Both the position numbers and the translations under genes were made by a program. A stretch of 64,000 bases of DNA from JBFXIE01 sp050176255. GTDB taxonomy: Bacteria; Pseudomonadota; Gammaproteobacteria; Burkholderiales; Burkholderiaceae_C. The notes beneath the pieces are model-generated. The model did no database searches. It worked only from the letters and a program-made list of their open reading frames with translations, and was not told the origin of the DNA. Of the stretch, positions 55,576 to 64,000 are shown piece by piece (the stretch's first letter is position 1; each line of letters starts with the position of its first letter). The DNA is taken from NCBI RefSeq assembly GCF_050176255.1, contig NZ_JBFXIE010000011.1. One strand, written 5' to 3'.

Positions 55576-55611
55576 CCTGCCCCTCTTTCAGTCAGCCCCA
55601 GGAGTCCTCCC

Positions 55612-56727
55612 ATGAAATCCCGCGCCGCCGTAGCCTTCAAAGCTGGTGAACCCCTGCAAATCGTCGAGATCGACGTCGCGCCGCCCCAAAAGGGCGAAGT
55701 GCTGGTCAAGATCACGCACACCGGCGTCTGCCACACAGACGCCTTCACGCTCAGCGGCGACGACCCCGAGGGCATCTTCCCTGCCGTGCTGGGCCATGAG
55801 GGCGCGGGCATCGTGGTCGAAGTGGGCGAAGGCGTGACCAGCGTCAAGCCGGGCGACCACGTCATTCCGCTGTACACCGCCGAATGCGGCGAATGTCTGT
55901 TTTGCAAGAGCGGCAAGACCAACCTGTGCGTGGCCGTACGCGCCACGCAGGGCAAGGGCGTGATGCCAGATGGCACCACGCGCTTTTCATACAACGGTCA
56001 GCCCATTTATCACTACATGGGCTGCTCCACCTTCAGCGAATACACCGTGGTGGCCGAGGTGTCGCTGGCCAAGGTCAACCCCGACGCCAATCCCGAGCAA
56101 GTCTGCCTGCTGGGCTGCGGCGTGACCACCGGCCTGGGCGCGGTGAAGAACACCGCCAAGGTGCAACCGGGCGACTCAGTAGCCGTCTTCGGACTGGGCG
56201 GCATCGGGCTGGCGGTGATCCAGGGTGCCCAGCTGGCGAATGCCGGCCGGATCATCGCCATCGACACCAATCCGTCCAAGTTCGACCTGGCGCGCACCTT
56301 CGGCGCCACGGACTGCATCAACCCCAAGGACTACGACAAGCCAATCCAGCAAGTCATCGTCGAGATGACCGGATGGGGCGTGGACCACAGCTTCGAGTGC
56401 ATCGGCAACGTCAATGTGATGCGTGCCGCGCTGGAATGCGCACACCGCGGTTGGGGCCAGAGCGTCATCATTGGCGTGGCCGGTGCGGGGCAGGAGATCA
56501 GCACCCGCCCCTTTCAGCTGGTCACCGGCCGCAAGTGGCTGGGCACGGCCTTTGGCGGCGTCAAGGGCCGCAGCGAGCTGCCCGGCATGGTCGAAGACGC
56601 GATGGCCGGCAAGATCCAGCTGGCGCCGTTTGTCACCCACACCATGGGCCTGACCGACATCAACCAGGCGTTCGACCTGATGCACGAAGGCAAGTCGATC
56701 CGTTCGGTGGTGCGCTACGCGGATTGA
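55612..56727 (+). CDS. frmA: S-(hydroxymethyl)glutathione dehydrogenase (class III ADH)
   Basis: Oxidises the glutathione adduct of formaldehyde to S-formylglutathione with NAD. 371 residues. Catalytic zinc: Cys-40 (GVCHTD), His-62/Glu-63 (GHEGAG) and the later LLGCGVTTG; structural zinc: Cys-92, 95, 98 and 106 (CGECLFCKSGKTNLC). NAD fold GLGGIGLAVIQGAQ. Confidence 0.97.
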   Translation: MKSRAAVAFKAGEPLQIVEIDVAPPQKGEVLVKITHTGVCHTDAFTLSGDDPEGIFPAVLGHEGAGIVVEVGEGVTSVKPGDHVIPLYTAECGECLFCKSGKTNLCVAVRATQGKGVMPDGTTRFSYNGQPIYHYMGCSTFSEYTVVAEVSLAKVNPDANPEQVCLLGCGVTTGLGAVKNTAKVQPGDSVAVFGLGGIGLAVIQGAQLANAGRIIAIDTNPSKFDLARTFGATDCINPKDYDKPIQQVIVEMTGWGVDHSFECIGNVNVMRAALECAHRGWGQSVIIGVAGAGQEISTRPFQLVTGRKWLGTAFGGVKGRSELPGMVEDAMAGKIQLAPFVTHTMGLTDINQAFDLMHEGKSIRSVVRYAD

Positions 56728-56732
56728 AGCAG

Positions 56733-56796
56733 TAGCATTTTTTGGCTCTAGCGCTTATTTGACAAGCGCTTACAGCTATCAATACAGAAGCAACCC
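56733..56796. repeat. Dispersed palindromic repeat between frmA and fghA
   Basis: GCATTTTTTGGCTCTAGCGC, TTATTTGACAAGCGC, then TTACAGCTATCAATAC. The arms CTAGCGCTT and AAGCGCTTACAG pair around a short loop. It fills the 74-bp gap inside an operon, so it would be transcribed between two genes. Confidence 0.75.
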
Positions 56797-56801
56797 AACC
56801 T

Positions 56802-57683
56802 ATGCCCCAATCCCTGGAACTGCTCTCCGCCCATGCCTGCTTTGGCGGCGAGCAGCGCTTTTACCGCCACGCATCGCGCACCGTCGGCCTGCCAATGCGC
56901 TTTGCCGTGTATCTGCCGCCCCGGGCGCTGGACAGCGCACATGTCGGCGAACGCGTACCCGCACTGCTTTACCTGGCGGGCCTGACGTGCACTGAAGAGA
57001 CCTTCCCCACCAAGGCCGGCGCGCAGCGTCTGGCAGCAGAGCTGGGCATGGCACTCATTACCCCCGACACCAGCCCGCGCGGCGCAGGTGTGGCAGGCGA
57101 AGCCGACGCCTGGGACTTTGGCGTGGGCGCGGGCTTTTACCTGGACGCCACGCAGGCGCCCTGGTCCACGCACTGGCGCATGGAAAGCTATCTGCTTCAG
57201 GAGTTGTTGCCGCTGGTCACCAGCGCGCTGCCAATTGACGCCGCCCGGCTGGGCATCTTCGGCCACAGCATGGGCGGGCATGGCGCGCTCACGCTGGCAC
57301 TGCGCTACCCGGGCCGTTTCAAAAGCCTGTCGGCGCTGGCACCCATCTGCGCGCCCACGCAATGCCCCTGGGGTGAAAAAGCCTTCACTGGCTATCTGGG
57401 CGCCGACCGCTTGAGCTGGGGCGAGCACGACGCCACCGTGCTGATCGAAAACTACCCCGCCGCACCCTACCCGGGTGGCATCCTGATCGACCAGGGGCTT
57501 GCAGACAAATTCCTGCCCGACCAGTTGCACCCGCACCTGTTCGAGGCTGCCTGCGCATCAGCGGGCCAGCCGCTCACGCTGCGCCGCCACGCGGGCTACG
57601 ACCACGGCTACTACTTCATCCAGAGCTTCATCGACGACCACCTGCGCCACCACGCGCGGCAGTTGGGCGTGCCTGGGGCGTAA
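56802..57683 (+). CDS. fghA: S-formylglutathione hydrolase
   Basis: Releases formate and glutathione. 293 residues of the esterase D family: GLTCTEETFPTKAG, DTSPRGAGVAGEADAWDFG and the nucleophile Ser-156 in GIFGHSMGGHG; Asp in LIDQGLADKFL and His in GYDHGYYF complete the triad. Completes the frm operon. Convergent with a radical SAM gene, 2 bp between stop codons. Confidence 0.95.
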   Translation: MPQSLELLSAHACFGGEQRFYRHASRTVGLPMRFAVYLPPRALDSAHVGERVPALLYLAGLTCTEETFPTKAGAQRLAAELGMALITPDTSPRGAGVAGEADAWDFGVGAGFYLDATQAPWSTHWRMESYLLQELLPLVTSALPIDAARLGIFGHSMGGHGALTLALRYPGRFKSLSALAPICAPTQCPWGEKAFTGYLGADRLSWGEHDATVLIENYPAAPYPGGILIDQGLADKFLPDQLHPHLFEAACASAGQPLTLRRHAGYDHGYYFIQSFIDDHLRHHARQLGVPGA

Positions 57684-57685
57684 GC

Positions 57686-58864
57686 TCAAAACAGCACGCC
57701 TTGCCCCCGCGCCAGCGCCGGGCGGTACTGCGACAAGTCAAGCTCGGTGCGCTGGCGGTTCAGGCCCAGGCGCGCGCAGGTTTTCTCAAAGCGCTGGCGC
57801 AGCAGGTCGGCCCACAGGCCGGTGCCTTTCATGCGGGTGGCGTGGTGGCTGTCGTAGCTCTTGCCGGCTGCACGCGCGGCTGGGTCGATGCCGTGCAGAT
57901 CCTGGATGCGCGCCATGACGCGCGCGGCGCGCTGCGGATAGTGCAGCTGCAGCCATTCGAGCATCAGCGCGTCCAGCTCCCACGGCAGACGGATCACCGT
58001 GTAGAAGGCCGAGGTAGCGCCCGCATCGCGCGCGGCGGCCAGCACCTGCTCCATATCTTCGGTGATGAAGGGAATCTGCGGCGCCACGCTCACGCCCACG
58101 GGCACGCCGGCATCGGCCAGCGCGCGTATGGTGCGCAGGCGCCGGTGCGGCGCGGCGGCGCGCGGCTCCAGCACACGCGCCAGCCGCGCGTCCAGCGTGG
58201 TGATGGTCACGTAGGCCGCGGCCAGGCGGCTGTGCGCCAGCGGGGCCAGCAAGTCCAGGTCGCGCTCCACGCCGCTGCTCTTGGTAATCAGCGAAAACGG
58301 GTGGCGCGCATCGTGCATCACCTCGATCAGTGCACGGGTCAGGCGCAGCTCGCGCTCCACGGGCTGGTAGCAGTCGGTGGCCGAGCCGATGTTGACCACC
58401 GACGGCCTGTGGCTGGCACGCGCCAGCTCGGTGCGCAATACGTCGGCAATGTTGCGCCTGGCGATGATGCGCGTCTCGAAGTCCAGCCCCGGCGAGAGGT
58501 TGAGGTAGCTGTGCGTGGGCCGCGCGTAGCAGTAGATGCAACCATGCTCGCAGCCGCGATAGGGGTTTACCGACTGCTCGAAAAAGATATCGGGCGAGTC
58601 GTTGCTGCACAGTGCGCTGCGCGCGTCTTCAAGGATCACCTGGGTTGGCAAGGAAGTTGCGGCCGCATCACCCTGGTCATCCCGACCGTCCACACTGCCA
58701 CTTGGTTCAACTGCCTGCGCACCCCAGCCATCATCGAAGGGCTCGCGCGCATTGCGCATGAAACGGTGGGACGGCTGGGAGGCCGCGCCGCGCCCCTTGA
58801 GCGCGCGCACAGGCACCCGCACCACGGCAGCGGGCCGCTGCGCGCCAGGGTCTTCGTCGTGCAT
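57686..58864 (-). CDS. Radical SAM protein of the PA0069 / spore-photoproduct-lyase-like family
   Basis: About 392 residues. YRGCEHGCIYCYARPTHSYL holds the CxxxCxxC cluster motif. The core resembles PA0069-type radical SAM proteins (SVNPYRGCEHG, SLITKSSGVERDLDLL, SVAPQIPFITEDMEQVL), whose reaction is unknown. The N-terminal 80 residues are low-complexity and basic (RVPVRALKGRGAASQPSHRF). The ATG at 58864 (MHDEDPGAQRP) was chosen by typical family length; further in-frame ATGs lie at 58876 and 58888. Confidence 0.85.
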   Translation of the reverse strand: MHDEDPGAQRPAAVVRVPVRALKGRGAASQPSHRFMRNAREPFDDGWGAQAVEPSGSVDGRDDQGDAAATSLPTQVILEDARSALCSNDSPDIFFEQSVNPYRGCEHGCIYCYARPTHSYLNLSPGLDFETRIIARRNIADVLRTELARASHRPSVVNIGSATDCYQPVERELRLTRALIEVMHDARHPFSLITKSSGVERDLDLLAPLAHSRLAAAYVTITTLDARLARVLEPRAAAPHRRLRTIRALADAGVPVGVSVAPQIPFITEDMEQVLAAARDAGATSAFYTVIRLPWELDALMLEWLQLHYPQRAARVMARIQDLHGIDPAARAAGKSYDSHHATRMKGTGLWADLLRQRFEKTCARLGLNRQRTELDLSQYRPALARGQGVLF

Positions 58865-59177
58865 GAATGACTGCATGATCTGACACATCACAAGCTGTAT
58901 GAATGAACAGTCATTCTGGCACTTTTTGACAGATCGCAACGCGCTACGCCTTTCTTCAGCACACGGCAAGCGCAGCAGCAATTCGCACTGCGCGCGTGTG
59001 TGATCGCTTGGCAAAACGCCGATCCCGACGCACAATCGCACCCCTTCGCGCATCAAGATGCGCGCAATCCACAGAACAAGCCTTGGCCCGGACAACCCCG
59101 TTGCCCGGGCTTTTGTCTGTCAGAACGCGTCTGCACAGTGGCCGCGTTTTCACCACCGTTTACGAGGAAGTCACACC
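58865..59177. other. Divergent intergenic region, radical SAM gene / rnk
   Basis: 313 bp holding the promoters of both genes. I found no RNA gene, repeat or coding segment. Open frames across it have no family resemblance. Confidence 0.45.
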
Positions 59178-59585
59178 ATGCAGAGCAAGCCCAACATCAT
59201 CCTGTCGTCCCTGGACATGGATCGCATCGAAGCCCTGCTGGACAAACAAACCGCACCCTTCCCCGGACGCGAGGCGCTGGAGGCAGAGCTGAACCGCGCC
59301 GACGTGTTCGACCCCAAGGACATGCCGCCCAACGTGGTCACCATGAATTCCACCGTGCGCTTCACGCTGCTGGAATCCGGCAAGTCCAACACGCTGACGT
59401 TGGTGTACCCCAGAGAAATGGACGGATCGGGCGAAAAGGTGTCGGTGTTCGCGCCCGTGGGCATTGCCCTGCTGGGCCTGAGTGTGGGCGATGAGTTTCA
59501 GATGCCCAGCCCCACGGGACAGGTCACGGTACGGGTGGATGCCATCGAGTTTCAACCCGAAAACGCGGGCGAGTTGCACCGCTGA
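59178..59585 (+). CDS. rnk: Rnk, nucleoside diphosphate kinase regulator (GreA/B C-terminal domain)
   Basis: 135 residues. An N-terminal helical hairpin (IILSSLDMDRIEALLD) and the GreA/GreB-type C-terminal domain (VVTMNSTVRFTLLESGKSN, VFAPVGIALLGLSVGDEF). Rnk binds RNA polymerase near the secondary channel but lacks the acidic tip of Gre factors. Start ATG 59178, preceded by GAGGAAG. Confidence 0.9.
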   Translation: MQSKPNIILSSLDMDRIEALLDKQTAPFPGREALEAELNRADVFDPKDMPPNVVTMNSTVRFTLLESGKSNTLTLVYPREMDGSGEKVSVFAPVGIALLGLSVGDEFQMPSPTGQVTVRVDAIEFQPENAGELHR

Positions 59586-59658
59586 AGCATCTCGGCTGCT
59601 GCAGCGCGACCAGTAACGCGGCGCGCAGCGGCTGCCTTGTTTTCTTATTGCTTTCTGT

Positions 59659-60825
59659 TCAGTCCAGCGCTGCCATCAACGTCGTCGTCAACAGCCCCGC
59701 GCCCACCAGCCCGGCTTGCCAGCGTAGCGCAAGATTCCAGCTGGGCACGTGACGCTCCACGTGCTCATACAGCACATGGCCCGCGTAGAGTGACAGCCCG
59801 AAGGCGATCACCATACCCGCCAGCGCAGCCGTCACCGACTGCGGCCAGAAATGGCTCTCCACGGCATTGACCAGCACACACACGGCAAAGTGCGCCAAAA
59901 ACACCGAGTAAGACATCTGCCCCAGCCGACTCAAAGGTGACCAGCCTTGCCAGCGCGCCGTTGCCGGAAGGCGCATGACAGCCACCAATGCCAGCGATGT
60001 GGTGCCGGCCAGCGCGATGCGCGGGCGCCAGTCCAGCACCAACGCCGTCAGCACCAGCGCCGCCATCAGCAGCGCCCAACCCCAGGCAGCCGCACGGGGC
60101 GCCTGCACGGCCCACCAGGCCATCATGCCCAGACCGTAGGCGCCAAAGAAATACACGGCCCAGGTGTCCCAGTCTGCGTCGCGGTTGAAGTACAGCAGCG
60201 ACGCTGCCACGCCCGCCACCACCAGGGCCTGCGCAAAGCTCACACCCCAAGGTCCGCGCGGCTCTTGCGCAGGCCCGCCGCCGCGCGCACGCAGGATCGC
60301 CGTAGCGCGGGATGCGCACGCCAGCACCAGCGTCATCAGCGCAAACAGCTGAAAGTCGATCGCCACATACCAAACACCGGCCGACAGCGATTCCTCGCCC
60401 AGCACCCCCTGCAGCAAGAGCGCATGCGCCAGCAATTGCACCAGGCCCGGCGGGTCAGACACGTAGGGCTGGTCAAACCACGGCTGCACCGCCGCCTGCA
60501 CCACGATGGCCAACACCAGCGCCGCCGCATAAGGCACCACCAGGCGCACAAAGCGCCGCGCGATGCGCTGCGCGGGGTCTGCAAAGCGCGCACTGCCTTG
60601 AGGCGCCAGACTGGATGCCGCAAGATAACCGCCCAGCACCAGGAACACTTGCACTGCCATGCGCGCGTATTCGTACAGCCAGTCGATCACCCCGGGAATC
60701 ACCTGGCGCGCCACGTCAGACATGGGACCATAAAACGCCAGGTGGTGCCAGACGATGGCGGCGCAGGCCAAGCCCTTGGTGCAGTCGATCAACGCACTGC
60801 GGCTAACGTGGGACATGGGTGGCAA
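59659..60825 (-). CDS. Acyltransferase 3 family membrane protein
   Basis: 388 residues with about ten hydrophobic segments. It starts MPPMSHVSRSALIDCTKGLA; the family elements IVWHHLAFYG (catalytic-type His) and FLVLGGYL are present near the N-terminus. Such proteins O-acetylate surface polysaccharides or peptidoglycan; the acceptor is unknown. ATG at 60816 is an alternative start. No polysaccharide cluster is adjacent. Confidence 0.82.
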   Translation of the reverse strand: MPPMSHVSRSALIDCTKGLACAAIVWHHLAFYGPMSDVARQVIPGVIDWLYEYARMAVQVFLVLGGYLAASSLAPQGSARFADPAQRIARRFVRLVVPYAAALVLAIVVQAAVQPWFDQPYVSDPPGLVQLLAHALLLQGVLGEESLSAGVWYVAIDFQLFALMTLVLACASRATAILRARGGGPAQEPRGPWGVSFAQALVVAGVAASLLYFNRDADWDTWAVYFFGAYGLGMMAWWAVQAPRAAAWGWALLMAALVLTALVLDWRPRIALAGTTSLALVAVMRLPATARWQGWSPLSRLGQMSYSVFLAHFAVCVLVNAVESHFWPQSVTAALAGMVIAFGLSLYAGHVLYEHVERHVPSWNLALRWQAGLVGAGLLTTTLMAALD

Positions 60826-61209
60826 TCGGGAAGGCTTTCAGGCCCAGCAAGGGGCTGACCATCAAAGCCAGCAGCCCCGGGCCTACGCCTGCGAAAGAGA
60901 GGAAAGACAAAACAACGTCATTATTGTGCGCCTTTCATCACACTCATGCACGGCGCCAACAGCCACGTCGGCACTTTCTGTGCCCGGCGCCCAATCAAGG
61001 CCATGGTGCAATTCAAAAACTCTTCCCACGGCGAACCGGCCATTTGTCTCGCACTCTTGGAGAGCGGGGCAGCCGCCGGGACATCAGCCGCGCCGTAGGC
61101 CAGATCTACGCCTTGCGGCCTCCGGCCGCAGAGCCGCTCAACGCCGACCAGATCAAGGAGACATTGGAGTTCTCTCGCGCCAACAACGCCACCAGCATCG
61201 GGCTCAAGA
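60826..61209. other. Intergenic region between the acyltransferase gene and a small ORF
   Basis: 384 bp. The right half (about 61070-61230) has coding-like codon use in the frame reading RDISRAVGQIYALRPPAAEP and ADQIKETLEFSRANNATSIG, which continues into a different frame from the ORF at 61210. This could be the remnant of a frameshifted gene. The left half shows nothing recognisable beyond the acyltransferase promoter. Confidence 0.35.
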
Positions 61210-61449
61210 ATGAGGCCTGCCGGCCTGATACAGCTGCGCCATCAAAAGCGCCACGCCCAGCAGCGCATATGCGACATGTACGGGCTAATCGACCGGCTGA
61301 TGACCCGGCGCGACGACTTGCAGCACCTGTCGCACGAAATCGACATGCAGCTCATGGAAATGGGCATGGCCGTGACGCTGCGGCGCGAACTCAAGAACCG
61401 CGTCACAGGTTCAAAGGGCCGCGCCCAACCCGATGAAACGGACGACTGA
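61210..61449 (+). CDS. Small hypothetical protein, possibly the 3' part of a broken gene
   Basis: 79 residues from the ATG at 61210, or 57 from the ATG at 61276. The second half (MYGLIDRLMTRRDDLQHLSH, EIDMQLMEMGMAVTLRREL) is Met/Leu/charge-rich and looks like an amphipathic helix with GC-rich third positions typical of local genes. I recognise no family. A good hairpin with a T-run follows at 61475. Confidence 0.4.
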   Translation: MRPAGLIQLRHQKRHAQQRICDMYGLIDRLMTRRDDLQHLSHEIDMQLMEMGMAVTLRRELKNRVTGSKGRAQPDETDD

Positions 61450-61474
61450 CCACAGTCCACCCGGAAAAGAAGAA

Positions 61475-61500
61475 CAGCTCCCGAGGGAGCTGCTTTTGTT
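61475..61500. terminator. Bidirectional terminator between the small ORF and cydX
   Basis: CAGCTCC pairs with GGAGCTG around CGAG. T-rich tails lie on both strands (CTTTTGTTT on plus, TTCTTTT on minus), so it can end cydABX from the right and the small ORF from the left. Confidence 0.7.
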
Positions 61501-61638
61501 TCAATGCTTGGCAGGCTTTTCGCGTGCTAGCAATTCGCGGCGCGTGGCCTCGTCATCCATCAGTTCGTACCACATCGCGTTGAGCACCGCGAAGGCCGCC
61601 GCCAGCGGCAGGCCGAGCAACCAGGCGAAATACCACAT
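61501..61638 (-). CDS. cydX: Cytochrome bd oxidase small subunit CydX
   Basis: 45 residues, too short for routine ORF calling. It starts with the hallmark MWYFAWLLGLPLAAAFAVLN, a single membrane helix, and ends MDDEATRRELLAREKPAKH. CydX stabilises the heme groups of cytochrome bd. It lies 39 bp after cydB on the same strand and completes cydABX. Confidence 0.93.
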   Translation of the reverse strand: MWYFAWLLGLPLAAAFAVLNAMWYELMDDEATRRELLAREKPAKH

Positions 61639-61677
61639 GGTTTTGTTTCCTTTCTTGCAGCTTCGTGAGCCAGGGGA

Positions 61678-62829
61678 TTAATAAGAGTGGCCCCGGCCAT
61701 CGACGATGGCCATGGGATCGATCTTGCCGCGCAGCACGCTGTAAACCCAGCTGGTGTAGGCCAGGATGATGGGCACGAAGATCAGTGCACACACCAACAT
61801 GATGAACAGTGTCAGATGGCTGGACGAGGAATCCCAGACCGTGAGGCTGTGCTGCGGGTTCAGCGACGAAGGCAGAATGAACGGGAACATGGACGCGCCC
61901 ACGCTGGCGATGATGGCCGCGATGCCCAGACCGCTGGACAGCAGCGCCAGCCACTCGCGGCGCAGCCGCATGCCCAGGGCCGCCAAGAGCGGCAGCAGCA
62001 GGCCCAGGGCCGGCACCAGGTAGAGCGCGGGCTGCGCCCGGTAATTGGCAAACCAGGCACCCGCATGCACTTCGGCCGTCTTGAACAGCGGGTTGGACGG
62101 CCCCACGGGATCGACCGCGCTGGTGATGCGGTAACCGTTGAACGTCGCCAGCCACACGCCTGCCACCGCGAACAGCACCGTGGTTGCAATGGCGGCAATC
62201 ACGCCGAAACGGCGCGCGCGGGCTGCCACCTCGCCCTCGGTCTTGAACACCAGCCAGGATGCGCCGTGCATGAGCAACATGGCCAGAGAGACCAGGCCAG
62301 CCAGCAGCGCGAACGGGTTGAGCAGACCGAAGAACGTACCCTCGTAGTAGATGCGCATGTCGGGCGCGAGGCGAAAGGGCACGCCCTGCAGTACGTTGCC
62401 CACGGCCACGCCGAAGATCAACGCCGGCACCACGCCGGCCATGCACAGCACGGCATCCCAGCGCGCACGCCAGGCGGGTTCCTCGCGCTTGCTGCGGAAC
62501 TTAAAGGCCACGGGGCGCAGGATCAGCGCTACCAGCACGGCGAACATGGCCAGGTAAAAACCGGAGAACGAGATGGCATACAACTGTGGCCAGGCCGCGA
62601 AGATGGCACCACCGCCCAGGATGAGCCAGACCTGGTTGCCCTCCCACACGGGGCCTACGCTGTTGATGACGACGCGTCGCTCCACGTCGGTTTTGCCCAC
62701 CAGAGGCAGCAAGGCCGCCGCTCCCAGGTCGAAGCCATCGGTCACGGCGAAGCCGATGAGCAGCAGGCCCAGCAGTCCCCACCACAGAAGGCGAAGGACG
62801 TCGTAACTCAGCAGTTCGTGAAGAATCAT
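61678..62829 (-). CDS. cydB: Cytochrome bd quinol oxidase subunit II (CydB)
   Basis: 383 residues, about nine membrane helices. The N-terminus (LRLLWWGLLGLLLIGFAVTD, GFDLGAAALLPLVGKTDVER) and GPVWEGNQVWLILGGGAIFA are CydB signatures; WDSSSSHLTLFIMLV lies near the C-terminus. It follows cydA by 18 bp. Confidence 0.96.
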   Translation of the reverse strand: MILHELLSYDVLRLLWWGLLGLLLIGFAVTDGFDLGAAALLPLVGKTDVERRVVINSVGPVWEGNQVWLILGGGAIFAAWPQLYAISFSGFYLAMFAVLVALILRPVAFKFRSKREEPAWRARWDAVLCMAGVVPALIFGVAVGNVLQGVPFRLAPDMRIYYEGTFFGLLNPFALLAGLVSLAMLLMHGASWLVFKTEGEVAARARRFGVIAAIATTVLFAVAGVWLATFNGYRITSAVDPVGPSNPLFKTAEVHAGAWFANYRAQPALYLVPALGLLLPLLAALGMRLRREWLALLSSGLGIAAIIASVGASMFPFILPSSLNPQHSLTVWDSSSSHLTLFIMLVCALIFVPIILAYTSWVYSVLRGKIDPMAIVDGRGHSY

Positions 62830-62847
62830 GGTGTCAATCTCCCCAGC

Positions 62848-64000
62848 TCATTGCCCGCGGGCGAGCTTTTGCATCAACGGAAAATAGGTGGTCAGGTGCG
62901 GCTCACTCTCCTCGTGCGGCCCCTTGCGTATCGCCTTGATCAGCAGCTTCATCTCGATGACGAAAAGCACGGTGTAAATGGCGACGAAGCCGGCGATGGT
63001 CAGCAGCAGCGTGCCCGCCCCCAGGTTGGAAACGGCCAGCGCCGTGGGCAGCACGCCTTCGATGATCCAGGGCTGGCGGCCCACCTCGGCTACGATCCAG
63101 CCGCATTCGGCGGCAATCCAGGGCAGTGGAATGGCGAATACCGCCAGCTTGAGCATCCAGGGATGCGCATCCAGCCTGCGGCGCACCGACAGCCAGAAGA
63201 ACGCGGCCGTGAGCAGGATGAAGAACATGCCTAGCCCCACCATGATGCGAAAGCTCCAGAACAGCGGCCCCACGGCCGGCACCGTGTCCCAGGCAGCTTG
63301 CCGGATCTGCGCGTCCGTCGCCTGACGCGGGTCGTCCACATAGCGCTTGAGCAGCAGCGCGTAGCCCAGCATGGCACCCTTGTCCTCGAACGCCGCCCTG
63401 GTCTCGGCCGGTACCTGATCCGGTGCACGCACCGCACGGATGGTCTCCAGCGCGTCATAGGCCACGATGCCGTCCCGCACGTACTGCTCGGTCTTCTTGA
63501 CCAAATCGTTGATGCCCGGAATCTCGGTGGTCAGCGAACGCGTGCCGATCAGGCCCATGACCCAGGGAATGTGCACGGCGTAATGCGTCTCGCGCGCCTC
63601 CTTGTCGGGGAACCCGAAGGCCGTAAAGGCGGCCGGCGCAGGCTCGGTGTCCCACATGGCCTCGATGGAGGCCAGCTTCATCTTCTGGTGCTCCGACGAC
63701 AGATAGCCGCTTTCATCACCCAGCACCACCACTGACAGTGCCGCGGCCAGGCCGAACGAGGCAGCCACTGTCATGGAACGGCGCGCCAGTTGGATGTGCC
63801 GGCCCTTGAGCAGGTACCAGGCCGAGATGCCCAGCACGAAGATGGCCGCTGTCACATAGCCGGCCGAGACCGTGTGCACGAACTTGGCCTGAGCCACGGG
63901 GTTGGTCAGCACGGCGAAGAAATCGGTGACCTCCATGCGCATGGTCTGGGGGTTGAACTGCGCGCCCACGGGGTTCTGCATCCAGCCGTTGGCGATCAGG
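62848..64000 (-). CDS. cydA: Cytochrome bd quinol oxidase subunit I (CydA), N-terminus outside window
   Basis: About 384 C-terminal residues of roughly 520. LIANGWMQNPVGAQFNPQTM at the window edge lies in the conserved N-terminal half. The periplasmic Q-loop is long, as in E. coli CydA (IPWVMGLIGTRSLTTEIPGI … GYALLLKRYVDDPRQATDAQ), and GWIVAEVGRQPW follows. Oxidises quinol at low oxygen. The start and promoter are beyond base 64000. Confidence 0.95.
   Translation of the reverse strand, partial: LIANGWMQNPVGAQFNPQTMRMEVTDFFAVLTNPVAQAKFVHTVSAGYVTAAIFVLGISAWYLLKGRHIQLARRSMTVAASFGLAAALSVVVLGDESGYLSSEHQKMKLASIEAMWDTEPAPAAFTAFGFPDKEARETHYAVHIPWVMGLIGTRSLTTEIPGINDLVKKTEQYVRDGIVAYDALETIRAVRAPDQVPAETRAAFEDKGAMLGYALLLKRYVDDPRQATDAQIRQAAWDTVPAVGPLFWSFRIMVGLGMFFILLTAAFFWLSVRRRLDAHPWMLKLAVFAIPLPWIAAECGWIVAEVGRQPWIIEGVLPTALAVSNLGAGTLLLTIAGFVAIYTVLFVIEMKLLIKAIRKGPHEESEPHLTTYFPLMQKLARGQ

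Overview
The window is GC-rich, densely coded DNA from a betaproteobacterium, most probably of the family Comamonadaceae (Acidovorax, Alicycliphilus or Comamonas relatives). The evidence is the gene order (exbBD-lpxK-kdsB-adk; acnB-mdh-gntR-sdhCDAB-sdhE-gltA; cyoABCD followed by SURF1 and a RegB/RegA pair), the protein sequences, and many copies of a short palindromic repeat with arms close to ATAGCTGCCAGCGCTTG that I associate with this family. There is no prophage, insertion sequence, CRISPR array or rRNA operon. It reads as core chromosome.

Layout. 1-8.4 kb: purL (its 3' end lies outside the window), divergent map, glnD, a peptide deformylase, a DUF454 membrane protein and two identical tRNA-Asn genes. 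8.5-15.5 kb: dimeric NADP isocitrate dehydrogenase, a DUF192 protein with a hexanucleotide repeat in its signal peptide, monomeric NADP isocitrate dehydrogenase, Fe superoxide dismutase and xseA. 15.8-19.7 kb: exbB-exbD-lpxK-UPF0434-kdsB-adk, an envelope/LPS run. 19.8-24.6 kb: a circularly permuted GTPase, two very small proteins, gshA, an SDR dehydrogenase and a ferredoxin, with a 474-bp non-coding stretch holding a 124-bp tandem repeat with DnaA-box-like sites. 24.8-30.8 kb: ribB-ribH-nusB, an aminotransferase and ybgC-tolQRA. 30.9-42.9 kb: an MHS-type transporter, the cytochrome bo3 quinol oxidase operon cyoABCD with SURF1 and regB/regA, trhP, a ParB-like protein and a Sel1/lytic transglycosylase protein.

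43.1-55.0 kb is a TCA-cycle cluster: acnB, a secreted protein, a CitE-like lyase and mdh on the minus strand; a divergent GntR regulator, then sdhCDAB, sdhE and gltA on the plus strand. With the two isocitrate dehydrogenases upstream, the window encodes citrate synthase, aconitase, isocitrate dehydrogenase, succinate dehydrogenase and malate dehydrogenase. 55.3-57.7 kb is a glutathione-dependent formaldehyde detoxification operon (frmR-frmA-fghA), and gshA elsewhere in the window makes the glutathione precursor. 57.7-64 kb: a radical SAM protein, rnk, an acyltransferase, a doubtful small ORF and the cytochrome bd oxidase genes cydA (partial)-cydB-cydX. The window therefore carries two quinol oxidases (bo3 and bd) and a redox two-component system suited to balancing them.

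The most interesting non-standard signals are the palindromic repeat family, with apparent copies inside the reading frames of purL, xseA (two) and lpxK; an 11-residue tandem duplication in PurL; a (GL)9 hexamer microsatellite in a signal peptide; and the 124-bp tandem repeat with DnaA-box-like motifs. I saw no clearly new multi-gene system.
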